Positions 60,403-64,000 of a stretch of DNA of 64,000 nt are shown piece after piece. The notes beneath the pieces are model-generated. The model saw only the letters and a program-made list of their open reading frames with translations, was not told the DNA's origin and did not search any database. Each line of letters begins with the position of its first letter. Positions within the stretch are counted from its first letter, which is position 1. The DNA comes from Ottelia alismoides (lineage: Eukaryota > Streptophyta > Magnoliopsida > Alismatales > Hydrocharitaceae), in contig JAZKJV010011401.1 of assembly GCA_037367405.1 (NCBI GenBank), positions 310,001-374,000 on the forward strand. The letters run 5' to 3'. Made by a program: the position numbers and the translations under genes.

Positions 60403-60407
60403 ATATG
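60403..60407. other. Target site duplication of element A, right copy (atatg)
   Basis: Matches 47,186-47,190. Confidence 0.95.
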
Positions 60408-61770
60408 TTGATTCCGACTTCCTCCCCTGTATGGAGGAGGTCCAAAAGTTCAAAAAAATGTTGACTGAACCCAAAGTGGTGGCTATTATTCATGAGATTA
60501 TCTGTGTCCCACTTCAACTGGCCATGACTGATTTATCTGCTCCTCTTCCTAAGAAGAGAAAGCGAAGAAGCAGATCTGAGCATCACATTCTGACCATGGC
60601 CACTACCCACACCATCACACACCGTCCCATTCCTAGGAAGAGGAACACTGCCACACCTTTCATTAGTTGTACCATCTCTGACCACACATGTGATCACTCT
60701 CTCCTCGACGGCGGTGCGTCTATTAGCATTATACCCTTCTCGATGGTACAGTATCTTCATTTAGGGCCTCTCAAGAAGACCAGGATGATAGTTCAATTTG
60801 CTGATGGATCTATCAAGAGGCTGAAGGGTATCCTTGAAAACATCATCATTTCGATTCAGGGCACAAGTTACAATGTTGATTTTGTCGTATTGCCCATGGA
60901 GATCTCCACAGGAGAGCACTCTCCAATCATCCTGGAACGACCATTCCTCACCTCTGTGAGGTCATTATTGATTACAGATCAGGAGAGATTCGCTTCTGTC
61001 TTGTTGACGAGAGCGAAGTGTTGATCACCGCACCCATAGTTGACCAGAGACCTGCACCTGATGTGACCACACCTGTTCTGGCTGACCCCACGTACTATGA
61101 TCTATATGAGGATATCAGAGAGACTTTCTTTATAACTGATGATGAGACCCAAGAATTCCTCTCCAAGGAGGAAGGTTTGGAAAGCATAGACCTTGGAGTT
61201 TATGCTTCCTATGATTGGCGTTGTGTTGATGACATCCGCGGGATCTACACGATCGACACCATTGAGCGGAGGGCAGATTCTAAGACTTGACTGGACGGAC
61301 ATGACTCTACTACTTTCACTGATGAATCCATTCCCGTTCACTTGGATGCAAATGAGACTAAGGCCGAATTTGATTTAGTTGCTTTTTTTCGAAAATTCAG
61401 ACCTTTTGATGAGAAAGATGATCTAGTTGAGATTATTGAGGATGAACATAGTTCGACCACTTCCACTGATGAGTTCTTTCCTTTTGGTTTTGACCTGGAC
61501 GAGACCTCGCAGGACGACACTGAGTACACTACTTCCGATGTGGATGAGTTCGTCCCATTTCACTTTGATATCAGTGAGACTCCCAAGGCCATACCTGACC
61601 ACACTTCTTCCACTCACTCGTCTGTGCCTTCACACCCTAGGGCCACTGAGGACCTTAACCATGTCGACCCTGATCGGTTTCAATCCATTGTTGACCCTGA
61701 TGTCGACCTACACCATACGAGATCCATTCCTCAACGGTCCTGCAAGAAGGTTTGCTTTCGACCTCCTTGA
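60408..61770 (+). pseudogene. Protease and acidic C-terminal part of element B polyprotein
   Basis: It continues the frame cut at 47,190: VDSDFLPCMEEVQKFKKM runs through a 7-A run directly into the protease, without the frame offset seen in A. The active site reads LLDGGASISIIPFS, then QFADGSIKRLKG and IILERPFL. One base is missing near 60,955 relative to A, which shifts the frame until 61,018 (restored reading LITAPIVDQRPAPDV). WRCVDDIRGIYTIDTIERR, a TGA at 61,288, then AEFDLVAFFRKFRPFDEKDD, EIIEDEHSS and DEFVPFHFDISETP follow, ending at TGA 61,768-61,770. No RT, RNase H or integrase. Confidence 0.8.
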
Positions 61771-61862
61771 CAATTTGTATATCCACTCTGTTGTATATTC
61801 TCTTTCGTGTACCTCTGTCTCTCTCCTGTTTTTCTCATCCACCCATCCTCGTGTTTGCCTTG

Positions 61863-62460
61863 CTTAGGACCTACTTTGTACTAGGTATAAGGGGGTGGAC
61901 GAGCCGAGTGTTCACTCATCGTGCCGTCTTATCACTCTTATTGTTGCCTATACGTAGGGCATCTTTTACCCTAAGTATAGGGGGAGTGATGCGTACATCC
62001 ATTTCTATCTTCTTCCATCTTCTGATCTCTTTTCTTATTTTCCTCTTCTATCTTCTTATTCTACTGAAAAGATGCTGCCTCTTTGTGTCAGTCTTCTATA
62101 CATAGGACGTACTTTGTCCTAAGTATAGGGGGGCTGTGCACCCCGAGTTGATTCTATTCTTTGATCCTCTCCACTGTCTCCTCTTCTTGTCTATACTTAG
62201 GGATATCTTACCCTAAGTATAGGGGGAGACAGTCCGAGTACGATATGTTCATTCCCACCCTTGACCCTCCCTGCTTTGTGTACAGTCTGCTATACTTAGG
62301 ATTATTTGATCCTAAGTATAGGGGGGATGGTCAACTTCTCATTCGTTCATTCCTTCATCCCTTATTCATTTTTTATACTTTTCTATACTCAGTACGAGTT
62401 ATGTCTTCTTTTTTCTCTCTGATCTATGAGGACATAGCTCAAGCTAAGTATAGGGGGGTC
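61863..62460 (+). repeat. Stem-loop plus polypurine array, element B
   Basis: Six modules at 61,863-61,891, 61,948-61,980, 62,096-62,128, 62,191-62,222, 62,290-62,321 and about 62,434-62,452. The fifth is a perfect 13-bp stem (CTATACTTAGGAT / ATCCTAAGTATAG) with a 6-base loop. The fourth is a perfect 12-bp stem with an 8-base loop. Each runs into GGGGG(G)A or GGGGGG, the same word as the element's polypurine tract. Confidence 0.9.
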
Positions 62461-64000
62461 GTATATACTGTGTATATACTTTAGCCATAACTCGTACTTT
62501 CTTATGTTTATAATAAATATGGCAAATTATTACAATTAAATTCATTAAAAACCTTAAGAAACATATGTAATTATTCCTCAAATATTTTTTGTATTTACTG
62601 AATAATAAATCAGGTGAAAATATTTTTTGCAAAATGTTTGAAAAACAGTTTGAAAATCCTTGTGAAAATCTTTTGAAAACTATTTGGAAAACATTTTGTT
62701 ACATGTTTTCAACCATTGTAAAAATATTTTGATTGTAAAATCATTTTCTTTGTGTGAAATAAAATGTTTGAAAAATGATTTGCAAATGGTTTGAAAAATA
62801 GTTGCAAAAATATTTGAAAAATCTATAGATACTGTTTGGAAAGCATTTGCAAAATGATTTTCAAATGTGTGTACATGTTTGTAAAATTGTTTGTAAAAAT
62901 AATTTTGGACTATAATTTTCAAAATTATTTAAAAAAACCTTTGTCAAATAAGTTTGAGGAATACATACATCTCACCAAAATTCACTATATATAAAAAAAT
63001 TGACCGCTTACCCTTGTAAATTTTTAAAATTCACTTCTTGTATATATAAAATACATCCTCGTGTAAATATTTGTAGCTAATTTTTAGCCAAAATCTTTTG
63101 ACTTTCAAATATCTTAAAAACATTTGCAAAACTAAAATACCAAAAATATCTAAAAAATCTTTTTGAAAAAAAATACAAAAAAATGCATATGCATCATCGT
63201 CATCATCTTTTCAAAAATCTACAAAAAGTTCAAAATCTTGAAAATTGCATCACAAAAATATTTTCTACATAGCATTTGCATAGCATTCGCATTTCCAGAT
63301 TGAGTTTGATAGTTGAACGAGTCTAAGTAAAATCCGAAGATTGGAGCTTGGTTGGACCTTAAATCTGCCTAATTAACAGGAACCTTATAGGAACTGGAAT
63401 TGAGGTACTTTTGGTCTAGTTGACTTAATTCTTTGAGGATCATGAGACTTAGTTCAATGGATTCTTGACTGCCTAAGCAGAGTATTTCAGAGCACATGCA
63501 CGACTCTTGTAGATAATGACCTAACTTGGACACATGCACCTTTCACATGGCTCAACTCAGTTGGAGTGGTGAGGGGGTTGGATTTGTCGGTACGAGACAC
63601 ACACAGGTGGAAACATTTATCCTCCTAGGTAGGGAAGTGCATCTCAACCTGTCTAGTGATGATGAGTTTCGAGGACATGAGATTGTTGGTTTAAATAAAG
63701 CTTCAAAAGAGGGATAGTCTACTGGATCAAGAGGAAAAACTCCCTATGTAAATTTTGTTGTATATAGTATTCAAAAAAAAGAAGAAAAAATGCAAAAAGG
63801 AAAAACTCCAAAAAAGTGGACATGCCTGTACAAAAATAGAAATGCCTGCCGGAGTGTACATTTGTGTATAGCCAAATAAGCAAAGCTTGAGCTTCAAGTC
63901 AAATTATGCGAGCCTGCAGCTGGATGACTTGACTACACTGGTCTTGCATCCTAGGATAGGTAGCTACACTGGCTACCGTCCATTCTTCTCTTCACCCCCT
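62461..64000 (+). other. Untranslated 3' region of element B (to window edge)
   Basis: It corresponds to 51,330-52,815 of A. It has an AT-rich run of 'tttgaaaa' words (62,630-62,930 and 63,080-63,260). The sequence ends just before the small conserved frame and 3' LTR seen in A and C. Confidence 0.7.

Larger units (their letters stand above)
41492..64000 (+). mobile_element. Element B (plus), interrupted by element A, 3' end outside window
   Basis: The 5' LTR lies at 41,492-45,282, the primer site at 45,285, the leader to 46,635, and the gag-like frame from 46,636 to 47,190. Element A occupies 47,191-60,402. B resumes at 60,408 with the protease, the acidic part and the stem-loop array (61,863-62,460), then the 3' region to the window end. 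By comparison with A and C, B's 3' LTR should begin roughly 480 bases past 64,000. B sits inside C's protease region. Confidence 0.9.

Overview
The window looks like nuclear DNA of a flowering plant. It is AT-rich, non-coding heterochromatin-type sequence made almost entirely of retrotransposons. Gene fragments of plant-specific type (an ATL-like RING-H2 protein and a neprosin-like propeptide exon) and LTR retrotransposons with a tRNA-Asp-type primer site (Athila/Tat-like Ty3/gypsy) support a plant. GC-rich LTR segments would fit a monocot, but that is only a guess. No intact host gene, tRNA, rRNA or CRISPR was found.

Left part (1-24,245). This is a mosaic of duplicated debris: a Ty1/copia integrase fragment, three broken copies of a small membrane-anchored RING-H2 gene, three copies of a neprosin-like exon, the 3' end of a LINE, and many LTR fragments. 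A block of about 4.7 kb occurs twice (6,147-15,020 and 19,567-24,245). The first copy was later split by a 4,168-bp solo LTR with a perfect 5-bp target duplication (gtggg); the second copy keeps the unoccupied site. Between the two blocks lies a tandem array with a period of about 1.75 kb, each full unit carrying the neprosin-like exon and an opposite-strand RING-H2 gene.

Middle (24,246-33,776). A plus-strand element with a 2,988-bp LTR and a primer site is cut off in its internal region and abuts the 3' end of a copia-like element (LTR 28,707-29,572). Next comes 2.7 kb of low-repeat sequence with one palindromic MITE-like element and a possible isolated terminal exon. A further partial LTR follows.

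Right part (33,777-64,000). This is a clean nest of one retrotransposon family. Element C (minus) starts at 33,777 and is interrupted at 41,491/41,492 by element B (plus). B is interrupted inside its gag-like reading frame by complete element A (minus, 47,191-60,402, TSD atatg). C itself sits inside an older LTR (32,268-33,776). These elements have LTRs of 3.66-3.79 kb, a short internal region, a gag-like proline/acid-rich N-terminus, an aspartic protease (DGGAS) and a long acidic C-terminal part. Neither complete element A nor the visible part of B has reverse transcriptase, RNase H or integrase. They are therefore non-autonomous elements that probably depend on a full-length relative.

The most unusual structures belong to this family. 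Between the coding region and the 3' LTR each element carries about six stem-loops, each ending in a copy of the element's own polypurine-tract motif (AAGTATAGGGGG). In each LTR there is a 28-bp palindrome centred on CACGTG next to an inverted pair of TTGAC boxes. In element A the two LTR copies of the 28-bp palindrome differ by changes in both arms that keep the palindrome perfect.
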